A stretch of 36,173 nt of DNA from DMER64 sp964600385 (GCA_964600385.1 CAZRJC010000018.1:1-36173); one strand, 5' to 3'; counted from the first letter of the stretch, positions 6,351 through 16,467 are shown. The notes: generated from the sequence alone by a model not told the origin. A program made the numbers and translations.

Positions 6351-7913
6351 TCAATCTTCAATATTCCGTTTCAGAGTGAGCGATCCGTCGGGGTTCAGTT
6401 TCTGGGCCACTGTAAAAGGAACAGGATAACTGACGCCCTTCACTTCCAGATGGGCTTTCAACTTAAGGTTCCCGTTGTCCCAGGCTACGCCGCGGGGCAA
6501 TAACATAAGGGCCTGACGGACGCCTTTTGTCTTTGGATAGCCGGGATCGAGACAACCGGTTACGTTAACCGTTCCGTCGTCTGTAAAGAGCGTCAGGCGG
6601 AGTACGCCCGGCACACCGGCTATGCCGTCGTTCACCATTCCAAAGATAAGGGCGTCACGCCCGTCTTCGGTCTGTGAATGCCATATCCAGGAAGGTCTTA
6701 CGCGAAAACCGATGCAACGGGAGAGGTTGTTGAGTCCGTCCGGGTATTTTTCGTAATAACGATATAAATTGTCTGCGTTAATGTTATGATGGTTCCACAA
6801 CGAAAAATAATTGGCTCCCACGTCTTTTATGTGAGAAATAATGGCTTCGTTTCTGGGAATCCCGGCATCGTCATAACGCATGGTTTCTTCCCTTCCGTCT
6901 GAAATTCCGCATTCACAGGCGGCGGCAATCCAGTCGGGACGATTGCTCAGGGCCTCGATCTGCTCGTTTTCAATAAAAATGGTGTCGGTACGCAGCCAAT
7001 TGTTAGAACGGATGGTGCGGTCCACTATCTCGGAATTGCCAACACAACTGAAATCGGGCTGGGTATTCGTTACCAGCGGAACTTTTGTCCAGTATTTTTG
7101 TTGAATTTCAAACATTTTGACAAACGTTTGCTCGGCCACATACCTGTCGGGGAAGTTGTTCCCGTCATAGGGCCAGGTATGGCCTTCACCCCAGAAACCG
7201 TACAAATTGGTATCCATGTACTCGATAAGCGGGCTGCCGTTGTATTTTTCTGCCAGCAGTTGCTGGAGCTCTTCATAGCAGGCCAGGAAATACGGATTGT
7301 GGTACTCGGGCTGCAGGTGGTCATGCTGGAAACGGGGTTTGGATTTATCACCTTCCCATTTTCCTTTGAGTTTATGCAGGGGAACTTTATCAAGCATGAA
7401 TCCGGGAAGGGCATTTTCCAGAATATCGGGATTGTTCATCATTATTCTGAAACATACCCGTTTCCCGTATTTTTCTGCTTTTTCAAGAGTTATGTTCCAA
7501 TAGTCATCAAATTGCAGTTTACCGGCCTGCTTTTGTACGTGACGCCAGTTGGGCCGGATATAAACCTTGGTGGCTAAAGGAAATTTAAACAGTTCATCAA
7601 TAGCCTGTTCCGTGGTTTTCCCCGGAATGGCCGGAGCGCCCAGGTCCCCGGAAATATATGAGGTGAGCCCCATCCCGAAACAGTTTACCAACTGATTGCC
7701 GGGAGTAGTCTGTTGCACCACAGATCCGCCAAAGAAATCTTCCGGTTTGTATTGGGGAAAAGGTCCCTGGTAGAGCCGGCCCTTCACTTCAGGTCCCGAG
7801 CCGAAATCATATTTATCCCAGTTGTGGGAAGGCACCCAGGCACTCAGTTTGGGTGCTATTCCGGCTGTGGCCGCAGCAAACAGACCGGCTTTGATGAACT
7901 GACGTCTTTGCAT
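6351..7913 (-). CDS. Tat-exported TIM-barrel protein, putative glycoside hydrolase
   Basis: The protein has 520 residues. The N-terminus MQRRQFIKAGLFAAATAGIA is a twin-arginine signal (RRQFIK followed by a weakly hydrophobic stretch). The body reads like a (beta/alpha)8 glycosidase: IRPNWRHVQ, YGKRVCFRIMM, a Trp/Glu-rich YGFWGEGHTWP whose Glu could be catalytic, and an SLWNHH segment in the later strands. After about residue 415 comes a beta-sandwich-like C-terminal domain. No numbered GH family is recognised with confidence; the barrel is reminiscent of GH42-like and DUF4874 proteins. ATG 7913 overlaps the upstream stop by one base (TAATG). Within the operon it most likely acts on the target glycan in the periplasm. 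Confidence 0.7.
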   Translation of the reverse strand: MQRRQFIKAGLFAAATAGIAPKLSAWVPSHNWDKYDFGSGPEVKGRLYQGPFPQYKPEDFFGGSVVQQTTPGNQLVNCFGMGLTSYISGDLGAPAIPGKTTEQAIDELFKFPLATKVYIRPNWRHVQKQAGKLQFDDYWNITLEKAEKYGKRVCFRIMMNNPDILENALPGFMLDKVPLHKLKGKWEGDKSKPRFQHDHLQPEYHNPYFLACYEELQQLLAEKYNGSPLIEYMDTNLYGFWGEGHTWPYDGNNFPDRYVAEQTFVKMFEIQQKYWTKVPLVTNTQPDFSCVGNSEIVDRTIRSNNWLRTDTIFIENEQIEALSNRPDWIAAACECGISDGREETMRYDDAGIPRNEAIISHIKDVGANYFSLWNHHNINADNLYRYYEKYPDGLNNLSRCIGFRVRPSWIWHSQTEDGRDALIFGMVNDGIAGVPGVLRLTLFTDDGTVNVTGCLDPGYPKTKGVRQALMLLPRGVAWDNGNLKLKAHLEVKGVSYPVPFTVAQKLNPDGSLTLKRNIED

Positions 7914-9022
7914 TATTTTTCTCCTATGATTTTCAGTGCATTTGTCCTGTAGAGCTTCTCAAGCGTAGCGTCACTCAGGCCAAAGCCGTGAAGGGGCCAG
8001 TGATAGCTCTGTTCATGGGCATAAAAATGCTCGTCTTCGGTTTCAAGTATACGCCAGTTAAGACGATACATGTCCAGACTGGGAGTGTTGTCTGTTCCAA
8101 ACATGATCCGGTCTGAATACTTTTCGTAGAACTTTTTGGAAGCCCTTGGAGTGGCAGCGGTTTCCAGATGACGGGCCGAGTTGTCTATATACAGATTGGC
8201 ATGACGGTCCAGCACCTGTCCCAGTTTTTCGTAATCGTGGGCAATATTTATGAAGTGACAGGCAATGAAAGTTGTGTTCGGATTCTTCACGCAAGTATTC
8301 TCGAGGCTCTCCACCAGCTGGTCGAGATTAAGGATACCGGGAACAGTCAGGTCAATCTTCCAGTCCCATGCATTCATGTATCCGTCGTTCTGATTGTCCA
8401 TGGGTTCGTACATCCAAATGGGATCGCCAAGGTGCATGTTCACGGGCATGCCCAGTTCAGCACATTTCGTGAACAGGGGAACAAACAGATCGTCGTCAAA
8501 ATGCAGTCCCGGTTCTTTCACCTGGCGGGATATTATCTCACCAAGGCCCTTGTCGCTGAGCTCTCCCACCCCTTTTGCTCCCTTGAGGAAACAACGTTCC
8601 AGTTCGGCTACTGCCGAGGCGGGAAATTCGGGTTTGCCCCAGGCGGTCATATCAAAACCGCACCACATTTCAAAACGGTCGGAAACACTTTTATACAGAT
8701 CGTACAGCCGGTCAAATTCCTCGCCATAAGCACCCGTATGCACAATCACTTTTTCAATATTGTTTGCGTCCATTGCCTTTACCCATGCTTCGAGTTCTTC
8801 TTTTGTCTCTGCATAGGCATGTGAGTGCATGTCAATTACCGTATATTTTGCCTGTTGCAACTCATTAACAGGAATATTAAACACAGACTGCGGATGATAA
8901 TCCGCCAGTCTTAACTGAGCCGGGTCATTGGGATTATAGGAATCCCCCTGACGGGATGCCGTCTGGCAACCAGTCAGGAGAATAAGAATAAATAATAGTG
9001 TGGTATGAGTGTATAACTTCAT
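7913..9022 (-). CDS. amidohydrolase family 2 lipoprotein
   Basis: The protein has 369 residues, with a lipoprotein signal ending LLTGC (Cys19). The metal-dependent amidohydrolase (Amidohydro_2) ligands are visible: H66 and H68 in DMHSH, E154 in GVGEL, H197 in MHLGD, H256 in ACHF and D311 in FGTDN. Relatives act on C-C or C-N bonds of small cyclic acids, lactones or amides in the cytoplasm; a lipid-anchored member is less usual. It lies 2 bases after the preceding lipoprotein gene and overlaps the next by one base, so it belongs to the operon. It is not a NagA/AgaA-type amino-sugar-phosphate deacetylase by sequence. Its substrate could be an acyl, lactone or uronate-like group of the glycan; this is inference. 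Confidence 0.85.
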   Translation of the reverse strand: MKLYTHTTLLFILILLTGCQTASRQGDSYNPNDPAQLRLADYHPQSVFNIPVNELQQAKYTVIDMHSHAYAETKEELEAWVKAMDANNIEKVIVHTGAYGEEFDRLYDLYKSVSDRFEMWCGFDMTAWGKPEFPASAVAELERCFLKGAKGVGELSDKGLGEIISRQVKEPGLHFDDDLFVPLFTKCAELGMPVNMHLGDPIWMYEPMDNQNDGYMNAWDWKIDLTVPGILNLDQLVESLENTCVKNPNTTFIACHFINIAHDYEKLGQVLDRHANLYIDNSARHLETAATPRASKKFYEKYSDRIMFGTDNTPSLDMYRLNWRILETEDEHFYAHEQSYHWPLHGFGLSDATLEKLYRTNALKIIGEK

Positions 9023-9024
9023 GA

Positions 9025-9909
9025 TTATTGTTTTTTGTCCATTGCTATATGAATGGTCTTGGATCCGTTGAAGTATACGATATCGGCATCTGACCAGTCA
9101 CCGTCGTAGGCTTTCATGTAGAAAGAGTAAGATGTGTAAGTAATTCCGAAAATGCTTCTTGAATAAGCCCATTCTACTTTCATGATGTTATCCGTTACTA
9201 CCCGGTGACCTATCACAATACCTTTTTCGTAGAAATCGGCGTCTTCGATATATGACCAGTCATCATCAGCAGCAGAGTATTTGTAGAAATCATACCAGCC
9301 GCCTTCGTACACGTTGCCTTCCATCAGATAGTCCGCACCTACCCCGCCGGTAGACATGCCGGTACTGGTATCGTCGTCCGAGTCAATTCTGACTGACAGG
9401 ATATGGGAGTACTCGTCAGCTGCGGGATTTGCCGTAACATCCAATTCCATGTAATAATATACATAATTGGCATCGTAGTCTATTTTGACTTTTTGAATGG
9501 GTGATCCGGGTTCGGCACCGGTTAACTGGAAGTCAGGATAAGTCACTTTTTCCCAGTCGGCAACGGTACCGTCGGTCATACTCACTTTAGCGGGTTTTGC
9601 GACAAGGATCTTTGTAGAAACCGTCTGAGGTACACCCTCGTATGTTCCGGACATTTCAATCCAGTATGTACCGGGTTCGGGGAATGTATGCGTCATGGTT
9701 TCACCGGATTCTGCACCACCGTCGCTTGTTTTCCACTTGACATCCGATGTATTGGCTGAAGTGGATGCAAAGGTCAGAGTGAGCCCGTTATGTTCTACCG
9801 AAAAAGCTATATCGGGAATGGGATCGAGGTTGAGATCCCCCAAATGCACGCATGAAGAGAGAAGTAGTACAGTTAAGGCAATAAGGCCTGATAATTTAAT
9901 TGTCTTCAT
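9025..9909 (-). CDS. surface lipoprotein with PKD-like domain, SusE/F-position glycan binder
   Basis: The protein has 294 residues, with a lipoprotein signal ending LLSSC (Cys20). Residues about 30-105 form a PKD/Ig-like domain (HTFPEPGTYWIEMSG is typical of its last strands). Residues about 110-294 are a beta-rich module with a run of acidic residues (IDSDDDTSTG) that could bind calcium. It follows susD by 11 bases, the place where SusE/SusF-type surface glycan-binding proteins are encoded. A role in holding the glycan at the cell surface is inferred from position and architecture; the ligand is unknown. Confidence 0.7.
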   Translation of the reverse strand: MKTIKLSGLIALTVLLLSSCVHLGDLNLDPIPDIAFSVEHNGLTLTFASTSANTSDVKWKTSDGGAESGETMTHTFPEPGTYWIEMSGTYEGVPQTVSTKILVAKPAKVSMTDGTVADWEKVTYPDFQLTGAEPGSPIQKVKIDYDANYVYYYMELDVTANPAADEYSHILSVRIDSDDDTSTGMSTGGVGADYLMEGNVYEGGWYDFYKYSAADDDWSYIEDADFYEKGIVIGHRVVTDNIMKVEWAYSRSIFGITYTSYSFYMKAYDGDWSDADIVYFNGSKTIHIAMDKKQ

Positions 9910-9920
9910 CTTAGTATATA

Positions 9921-11450
9921 TTAATAACCGGGATTTTGTTCACACAAAGGATTATTTCCAACTTCCTGCTTGGGTATGGGGAAAATAAGCCTGTCGTAAT
10001 TATTGGGGGTAAATACACCCTGAGTATTCAAACCGGGCAGCGTAGCAGTGGATTGACCGGGAGTGTAGGTCATGATATGGAATCCCCAGTAGTTTCTGAC
10101 GATATCTTTTCCATTTCTCATAAGGTCGTAGAAACGGTGGGCTTCAAAACTGAATTCAACGCGTGCTTCTTTAAGAGCCAGGTCAACAATAGTTGTACCT
10201 TTCAGGTCAGCTGCGGTATAAAGGAATTCATTCCAACCCGAGGCATCTATGCGGTGTGAACGGACTTCGTTGATATCGGCCAGTGCCTTTTCTGTCTGGG
10301 AAGTCTTGGCGTAAGCCTCGGCCCGGTTCAGATACATTTCCGAAAGACGTAAAATGACCGGAGAAATGGAGGTGATTTCGCCATCCTGCCATGAGTGTTT
10401 TGAACAGGGATAAAGTGTCAGACCGTTTTTCTGGATAGGCTCCATGAGGAAAGAGAAACGTGAATCCAAATTAACCAGATCGGTTCCCATGCCCATGTCT
10501 TCGAGCAGTCCGCGGGTATAACCTTCCTCTGCCCAGCAGCCTTCACCCGACATGATCATGGAAGCCAGCGAAGCGCTTTGTTGATTGTCTGCAGAGATCA
10601 TGATTACACACCAGATGGTTTCATCACGTTGCGGAGCATTGCGGAAATAAGTGGGGAATGATTCCGGAGTTTCCAGCGCATAGTTGCCGCTTTCTATCAC
10701 TTTTGTGGAATATTCAATACACTTCTGGTTGTCTCCCATGTAGAGATATACCCTTGAAAGCAAGGCCTGAACGGCTCCCAGTGAAGCAAAGCCTTTGCTT
10801 CCGCTACGAGAGGATTCTGCTCCCTGCATTAACGTTTCGGCCTCGGTAAGGCATTGGAGGATATAATCATAAGTTTCGCCAACGGTAGCTCTTGCCTTAT
10901 TATCGGCGTCAATATTGGACTCCCTTATAATGATACCAGGGGTAGATGCGTTGGCAGATGAATACGGTTTGGCGTACAGTCTTACCAGGCTATGCATGGC
11001 AAAAGCTTTCAGGAAGAGGGCTTCTCCCTTGATATAATCCACCTCTGCGGAAGCTTCCTTTCTGTTGGCAATGTCGAGTGCCACGTTGGCGGAATAGATG
11101 ATTTTATAGCTATTGATCCAGAAACTGGTTAAATTCTCCAGACCCGAGTCACGGTCGTCGTATCTGAAAATCATATTCAGGTTGTCCGATGTTTCATGGC
11201 CATATACGATATCGTCCGAAGAGAAATCGCTCATATGGAAATATTGTCTCAGGTACCAGCAGTTGCTGGATTGACCTTCCTGGTCGTCTTTTAAAACGGC
11301 ATAACAACCGTTTATGATATCCTGAAGCCCGTTGGGAGATTCAGCCATCTGATCTCCGGTAAGGGAATCCGACGGGGCAATGTCAAGGTCGCAACCGGGA
11401 AGCATGCCTAAGCAAAGCGCAACAATAAAATATTTATACAAATGTTTCAT
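9921..11450 (-). CDS. SusD/RagB-family nutrient-uptake lipoprotein
   Basis: The protein has 509 residues, with a lipoprotein signal ending MLPGC (Cys20), followed by the short acidic stretch typical of Bacteroidota surface lipoproteins. SusD hallmarks include an N-terminal helical TPR-like region, the ADINEVRSHR segment of the conserved C-terminal domain, ALKEARVEFSFEAHRFYDLMR, and the closing LIFPIPKQEVGNNP. It caps the SusC barrel and hands glycan fragments to it. The gene starts 12 bases after susC, as usual for the pair. Length is normal for the family. Confidence 0.95.
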   Translation of the reverse strand: MKHLYKYFIVALCLGMLPGCDLDIAPSDSLTGDQMAESPNGLQDIINGCYAVLKDDQEGQSSNCWYLRQYFHMSDFSSDDIVYGHETSDNLNMIFRYDDRDSGLENLTSFWINSYKIIYSANVALDIANRKEASAEVDYIKGEALFLKAFAMHSLVRLYAKPYSSANASTPGIIIRESNIDADNKARATVGETYDYILQCLTEAETLMQGAESSRSGSKGFASLGAVQALLSRVYLYMGDNQKCIEYSTKVIESGNYALETPESFPTYFRNAPQRDETIWCVIMISADNQQSASLASMIMSGEGCWAEEGYTRGLLEDMGMGTDLVNLDSRFSFLMEPIQKNGLTLYPCSKHSWQDGEITSISPVILRLSEMYLNRAEAYAKTSQTEKALADINEVRSHRIDASGWNEFLYTAADLKGTTIVDLALKEARVEFSFEAHRFYDLMRNGKDIVRNYWGFHIMTYTPGQSTATLPGLNTQGVFTPNNYDRLIFPIPKQEVGNNPLCEQNPGY

Positions 11451-11462
11451 ATCCGTTTGTTA

Positions 11463-14393
11463 TTAAAAGGTGAAATTAACTTGGAATACATAAAGTCTCT
11501 TATTGGGATACCTGTAGTCCAGATCTTGTACACATCCGGCCAGTCCTTCACTCATATTGATGGATACTTCAGGATCGGCGCCCCATACAGTCGTGGCTGT
11601 AAACACGTTGTCACAAGCGAGTGACAGAGTGAGTCCGCAGTTTTTCATGATATTTTTGGGGAAAGTATACGATAAGGTGACGTTTCTGAGCTTGAAGTAA
11701 TCACCGCGAACCAGGTTGCCGGTATGATTAGTCTCAGCAGCGGCATAAGCGGGAAGGCCAATGGTAGCTTCATCACCCGGTTGACGCCAGATCACGTCTT
11801 CGTTGGAAGGAAGAATCGAATTGCCTACAAAGGTTGCCAGCGTGCTGGCACGTCTTCTGCCGTAAATCATATTGCCGGACACATAATTAGCGGTAGCACT
11901 CAATCTAAAGTTTTTGTAATTCAAATAGGTGGCCAGACCGCCTTCCCAGGGGGTAAGGGCAGAACCGGCTGTTATATACCTGGCACTTGCATAATCGTAA
12001 GTCAGGTTGCCGTTGTTATCATAAAACTGTTCGCGGCCCGTAGCGGGATCTATGCCTGCATATTCTTTCAGATACCAGGTATAGAGTTCATATCCGTTTT
12101 TGTAAACTTGTGTAACGCCCGAATAGTCTGAAGAATAGATCTCGGTTTCGCCAAAATCAAACAGCCAGTTTTTATTGTAAGCTATGGAGAAGTCTATATT
12201 CCAGGTGAAGTCTTTTGTCTGAACGGGGGTAACGGACAAGGCGGCTTCAAAACCGGTGTTCACGACTGATCCGAGGTTCTGCCACTGAGCCGAGAAACCA
12301 CCCGAAGGAGACAGATCGCGGAATACCAGCAGATCTTTGGTGATATTGTAGTAGTAGTTCAAGTCAAGCGATACCCTGTCAAACAGTCCAATCTCAACAC
12401 CGGCATTCGTCTGTGTGGTCTGCTCCCATTTCAGGTTGGGATTGGACATCTGGGTGGGAACGGCAGATGAATAGTTATTGTATTGTGTGCTGTAAGCAAA
12501 TGCTTCCAGGTATTTTGAGGCACCGATATCTTTCATGCCGGTCTTTCCCCAACTTGCTTTCAGTTTCAGATTGGTAATGGCATTATTACCCTTGAGGAAC
12601 TTTTCGTTGCTGATCATCCATGATGCCGATGCGCTGGGGAACGCAGCCGTACGGTTGGCCGAGTTGAATGTGGAGGATTGGTCCACACGGTACGAGGCGG
12701 TAAGGAAGAAGCGTGAATCGTAGTTGTAGTTGACCTGTGAAATCAGGGACTGCATTCCGGTCTGATAGGCAGTACCGCCTACCACGGGAGTTGCGGAAGT
12801 AACGCTCAGCACATACAGTCCGTAAGGAAGTCCCTTGCCGGCAGCGTATATGTTATCGCCCCATGACATCTGAGCTTCATAACCCAGGAGGCCGCTTAAA
12901 GCATGCTTGCCAAAAGTATGGTCGGCCTTGAACATGTTGGTGGTAATGCCGCCGTAATCAAACGACTGTTCTTCTTCAAGAAGGTCACCAGACTGCATGT
13001 ATTCAATATTTGTGGTCCTGTGAAAATGATATTTCGAGGTGCTGGCGCTTACACGATTCTGAGAAACGAAAGACAGCCAGGGAGTGATCTTCACATCCAA
13101 TACCAGGTCGTAATCAAGACCAAAGCCCTTGTTTCTGTTGGATAATTCTTCGTTTTCAAAAGCCAGAAGGGGATTGACCTTGTCGCGTGCCCATATGCCC
13201 GGTGTTCCTGCAAACTTGCGCAGGTTACCTTCTGAATCATAGGGGCTGTCAAAAGGAAGTGAATTATCCAGGTAGTACAATATAAGGTCATCCATGGAAC
13301 TCCTCATATTGGCAGACATATTGATATTACTGGTAAGGGTCAGCCATTTGGTAAGATTGAATGTGTTGTTGGAACGAACATTCAGGTGTTTGTAACTTGT
13401 ATTTCTCAGGGTTCCTTTTTCATCATAGAAAGAAATACTGGAATAATAAGATTGTTTTTCTGTTCTTCCCATGAGTGAAAGGTGGTAATTCTGCACAAAT
13501 CCCGGATCAAATGCAAGATCTATCCAGTCTGTATCTGTTTCTGTTACCGAACGGGGTAATACATTGTTGAATTGAATGTCATCCACCAGATATGTTTCCG
13601 GATCGCGGAAATATTCCCTGTAATAGTTGTAAAGTTGGCTGGAATTCATCCTTTTCTGGCGACGGAAATCGGCCTGGGTGATCCCCACGCTTGCCTTGAA
13701 ATTGAAAACGGGTTCGCCCATTTTGGCTTTTTTGGTGGTAACAACAATTACCCCGCCGTTAGCCTGGGCTCCGTACATGCCGGTTGCACCGGCGTCTTTC
13801 AAAACGGTGATGGACTCGACGTCGTTCGGATCATAGGAACCGCCAATTATACCGTCCACAACATACAGAGGATCCTGTGGCGCATTCATGGAGGAAATAC
13901 CCCTTATGCGGATGGATGGTTCTGCTCCGGGAGCGCCGCTGCTTTTAATGACAGACACCCCGGCCACTTTTCCCTGCAACATATCGCCAATGTTGGGGCT
14001 GGTCACGTCAATCAGTTTATCTGCTGAAACAACGGTAACTGCACTGGCAATTTCGTTTTTGGTCTTATTACTGTATCCCATCACAACCACTTCGTCAAGC
14101 AGGACTCTTGACACCTGCATAACTACATCTATTCGTGCTCTGTTGTTGATAGGAATTGCCTGAGTTTCAAAGCCTATACAGGCAAACTCAAGAGTAGCAT
14201 TGGGATCGGAGACCGTTATTGAGTACGCTCCGTCCAGATCGGCTGCAACGCCAATGGTCGTTCCCTTCACAAAAATACTTGCTCCGGGAATGGGCCCGTT
14301 GTCATCGGCCGATGTCACTGTACCTTTTACGACAACCTGGGCATTCAACTGCACGGTTATCAAAAGAAGCAATGGAAATAAATACTTTTTCAT
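11463..14393 (-). CDS. SusC/RagA-family TonB-dependent outer-membrane transporter
   Basis: The protein has 976 residues from ATG 14393 (MKKYLFPLLLLITVQLNAQ, a clear signal peptide). A TTG 11 codons upstream overlaps the preceding gene and is unlikely. A carboxypeptidase-regulatory-like domain (VVKGTVTSADDNGPIPGASI) is followed by the plug, with LDEVVVMGY and VKSITVL-like signatures (DVESITVLKDAGATGMYG), and a beta-barrel ending in the aromatic VFQVNFTF. It imports oligosaccharides using TonB energy, with SusD as its lid. It lies 7 bases after the GH36 gene. Confidence 0.95.
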   Translation of the reverse strand: MKKYLFPLLLLITVQLNAQVVVKGTVTSADDNGPIPGASIFVKGTTIGVAADLDGAYSITVSDPNATLEFACIGFETQAIPINNRARIDVVMQVSRVLLDEVVVMGYSNKTKNEIASAVTVVSADKLIDVTSPNIGDMLQGKVAGVSVIKSSGAPGAEPSIRIRGISSMNAPQDPLYVVDGIIGGSYDPNDVESITVLKDAGATGMYGAQANGGVIVVTTKKAKMGEPVFNFKASVGITQADFRRQKRMNSSQLYNYYREYFRDPETYLVDDIQFNNVLPRSVTETDTDWIDLAFDPGFVQNYHLSLMGRTEKQSYYSSISFYDEKGTLRNTSYKHLNVRSNNTFNLTKWLTLTSNINMSANMRSSMDDLILYYLDNSLPFDSPYDSEGNLRKFAGTPGIWARDKVNPLLAFENEELSNRNKGFGLDYDLVLDVKITPWLSFVSQNRVSASTSKYHFHRTTNIEYMQSGDLLEEEQSFDYGGITTNMFKADHTFGKHALSGLLGYEAQMSWGDNIYAAGKGLPYGLYVLSVTSATPVVGGTAYQTGMQSLISQVNYNYDSRFFLTASYRVDQSSTFNSANRTAAFPSASASWMISNEKFLKGNNAITNLKLKASWGKTGMKDIGASKYLEAFAYSTQYNNYSSAVPTQMSNPNLKWEQTTQTNAGVEIGLFDRVSLDLNYYYNITKDLLVFRDLSPSGGFSAQWQNLGSVVNTGFEAALSVTPVQTKDFTWNIDFSIAYNKNWLFDFGETEIYSSDYSGVTQVYKNGYELYTWYLKEYAGIDPATGREQFYDNNGNLTYDYASARYITAGSALTPWEGGLATYLNYKNFRLSATANYVSGNMIYGRRRASTLATFVGNSILPSNEDVIWRQPGDEATIGLPAYAAAETNHTGNLVRGDYFKLRNVTLSYTFPKNIMKNCGLTLSLACDNVFTATTVWGADPEVSINMSEGLAGCVQDLDYRYPNKRLYVFQVNFTF

Positions 14394-14400
14394 AGGTTTT

Positions 14401-16455
14401 TTATTGGTTTGTTTTGATGACTTCAATCAACAGATAGTTTTTAAAATTCACATTGAGGATTGTATTCTCTGTTGCTGTAATATTTCCTAAATCAATATGA
14501 TGGTAGTAATCGGTGACTTGATAGGTCTCCCCTGTCTGCAGGCCTCTGAGTTCCACAGAGTCCGTTTCCTGGTCGGTGTAAAATGCATAATACATTTTCC
14601 CGTCTTTTTGTATCACGTGTGTCTCGGGTCTGTCATATCCAATGTCGTACAGACCGGGAACATATTCGCCCAGGGAGATCATTTTGTCATTGTATACAGC
14701 AAACGCATTTTTCCACACGGCCTCTTTCTCAGGCGTCAGCAGCTGTTTCTCTTTAGCCAGCGGATTATCGGCCGGGAAGGTGAATTTGGTGCCCGGAACG
14801 GCTCCAATCCCCAGTTGTGTTGGGAAATCATCTCCGTTATCGGACAGTTCAACATGGTCCCCGTAATAAGCGGTACCCGGAGCCAATGCTCTTAATACAT
14901 AACCCTTTGTGCGCACCTGCCAGCTGTCCAGCGGATCTGAAGAAACCGTCTGGTTCGCATAGGCCAGGTTATAGAAAGAGATACAGCAACCGCAGGGACA
15001 ATTCTGAATAACAGCATGCGGGTTAATGTTCCGGGCCGTTTCGTAAATGGTTTTAAAGAAATCCGGCAGTTCACGGACACTTTTTTCCGGATCGTCCGGA
15101 TGATGGGCGTCGCTGTAGTCAGGCGGCACACAGTTCATGTGCTGACCATCCAGTTTAAGTCCGTCAAAACCGTATTCTCCAATGAATTTCTCCACTAAAC
15201 GGCGTGTCTCGGCAAGTACGTCGCCATCGACAGGAGAAAGATACCAACTGTCCCACCAGGAAATCTCTCTGGGTTCGCTATCCTTTGAAAGGATAATACT
15301 GTTCGGGTACTGTTTCAGAAACGATGTTCCGGGGTCTGCTGCCATGGGAGCCCACCATAACTGGGCTTTCAGGCCGCTTTTATGGATTTCGTCAACCATT
15401 TTTTTCATATCGGCATCGCCTCCCGGGAATCGGTCTTTGTTCAGGTCCCAGTCCCCTTCAGCTATCTGGAAACCATCGTCTATGGTAGCCCATTTCAGTC
15501 CCAGTTCTTTTACTTTTGGCAATGTGCCCAGGATCTGTTCCATTGTAAAGGTTCTTTCATATCCCCATGCGCACCAGGCAGGTTCAAACGCAGCCGGTTC
15601 GGATTCGGGCATAACAACGCCTGCCTTCTCCATGAGACGTGAAAAGTTTCTCAGGGGAGCAAAACAGTCGCCTTTGTAAACATTTACAAACGTTGTGTAA
15701 GTACTGAGTGTCTCATTGGGTTGCAGGACAACACCCTCCTCATATTCTTTTTCTATGTCAATCCGGGCAAAAGGTTCTCCGCTTTTTTTCGTAACAGGGA
15801 GAGACACGAGCCGGGGCTGTGGTTCCAGGTGCCCGATGGCAACTCCGGCATCACGACGCCAAAGGCAGATAACAGGAATACCGCCTCCGTAGTCCGAATC
15901 GTTCATTCCCATATAGTTCTTCTGGTAAAAGCTGTCCGATACGGGTAACAGCCATGAATTCCGGTTTCCGGTGGACTCGCCCTGGAATGACCAGAAATCC
16001 GGATTGCCTCCCGTTGACAGAACCTCCATGCGATTGGTTTCCCACTTGCTGACTTTTACTGCATTTCCCGAAAGGTTGGTGTAGCTGATCTGTGAAATGA
16101 CTGTGGACGGGAACTGATCGTAAACTGAAAAGTTTATCTCTTTTCCTATAACTACACCGTTCACAGAACTTTCGCCTTTCAGGATGTAACGCGTTCCGTT
16201 ACCAAAGCTATCGTTCACCTTTTCTTTCTTTACTGAAGACAGAGTAAATTCCGTAGCATTCATGCCGTCGAGGTACAGTATGTCCCAATCGGTGAATCCG
16301 GCCGTTAACGGAGTGGATGCCAGGGATGTGGATAACGACAGTTGCATTTTCTCGTTGAAATTCAATACCAGATCTCCGGTCTTGATCTCATGCTGGGAGC
16401 ATGCACTGCAGGCAGCAGCCGCAAAGCACAATGACAAATTAATTAACCATTTCAT
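14401..16455 (-). CDS. GH36-type alpha-galactosidase / alpha-N-acetylgalactosaminidase lipoprotein
   Basis: The protein has 684 residues, with a lipoprotein-like signal (acceptor Cys16 or Cys19). An N-terminal beta-supersandwich (about 25-285) precedes the GH-D clan barrel (about 290-590): EPAWCAWGYE, IDDGFQ, then FDGLKLDGQ with D436 as probable nucleophile, and VSSDPLD with D507 as probable acid/base. The NCPCGCC segment just before the acid/base is the Cys-x-Cys type seen in GH36. A small beta domain closes the protein. It would release terminal alpha-galactose or alpha-GalNAc; sequence alone cannot separate these, but the co-transcribed AgaS and GatZ genes favour a galactosamine-type product. 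It follows the kinase gene by 12 bases. Confidence 0.85.
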   Translation of the reverse strand: MKWLINLSLCFAAAACSACSQHEIKTGDLVLNFNEKMQLSLSTSLASTPLTAGFTDWDILYLDGMNATEFTLSSVKKEKVNDSFGNGTRYILKGESSVNGVVIGKEINFSVYDQFPSTVISQISYTNLSGNAVKVSKWETNRMEVLSTGGNPDFWSFQGESTGNRNSWLLPVSDSFYQKNYMGMNDSDYGGGIPVICLWRRDAGVAIGHLEPQPRLVSLPVTKKSGEPFARIDIEKEYEEGVVLQPNETLSTYTTFVNVYKGDCFAPLRNFSRLMEKAGVVMPESEPAAFEPAWCAWGYERTFTMEQILGTLPKVKELGLKWATIDDGFQIAEGDWDLNKDRFPGGDADMKKMVDEIHKSGLKAQLWWAPMAADPGTSFLKQYPNSIILSKDSEPREISWWDSWYLSPVDGDVLAETRRLVEKFIGEYGFDGLKLDGQHMNCVPPDYSDAHHPDDPEKSVRELPDFFKTIYETARNINPHAVIQNCPCGCCISFYNLAYANQTVSSDPLDSWQVRTKGYVLRALAPGTAYYGDHVELSDNGDDFPTQLGIGAVPGTKFTFPADNPLAKEKQLLTPEKEAVWKNAFAVYNDKMISLGEYVPGLYDIGYDRPETHVIQKDGKMYYAFYTDQETDSVELRGLQTGETYQVTDYYHHIDLGNITATENTILNVNFKNYLLIEVIKTNQ

Positions 16456-16467
16456 ACACTTTGTTAT

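Noticed and set aside
14394..14426. TTG start 11 codons upstream for the SusC protein
   Set aside because: It overlaps the preceding gene and puts a polar lysine-rich leader before a complete signal peptide.
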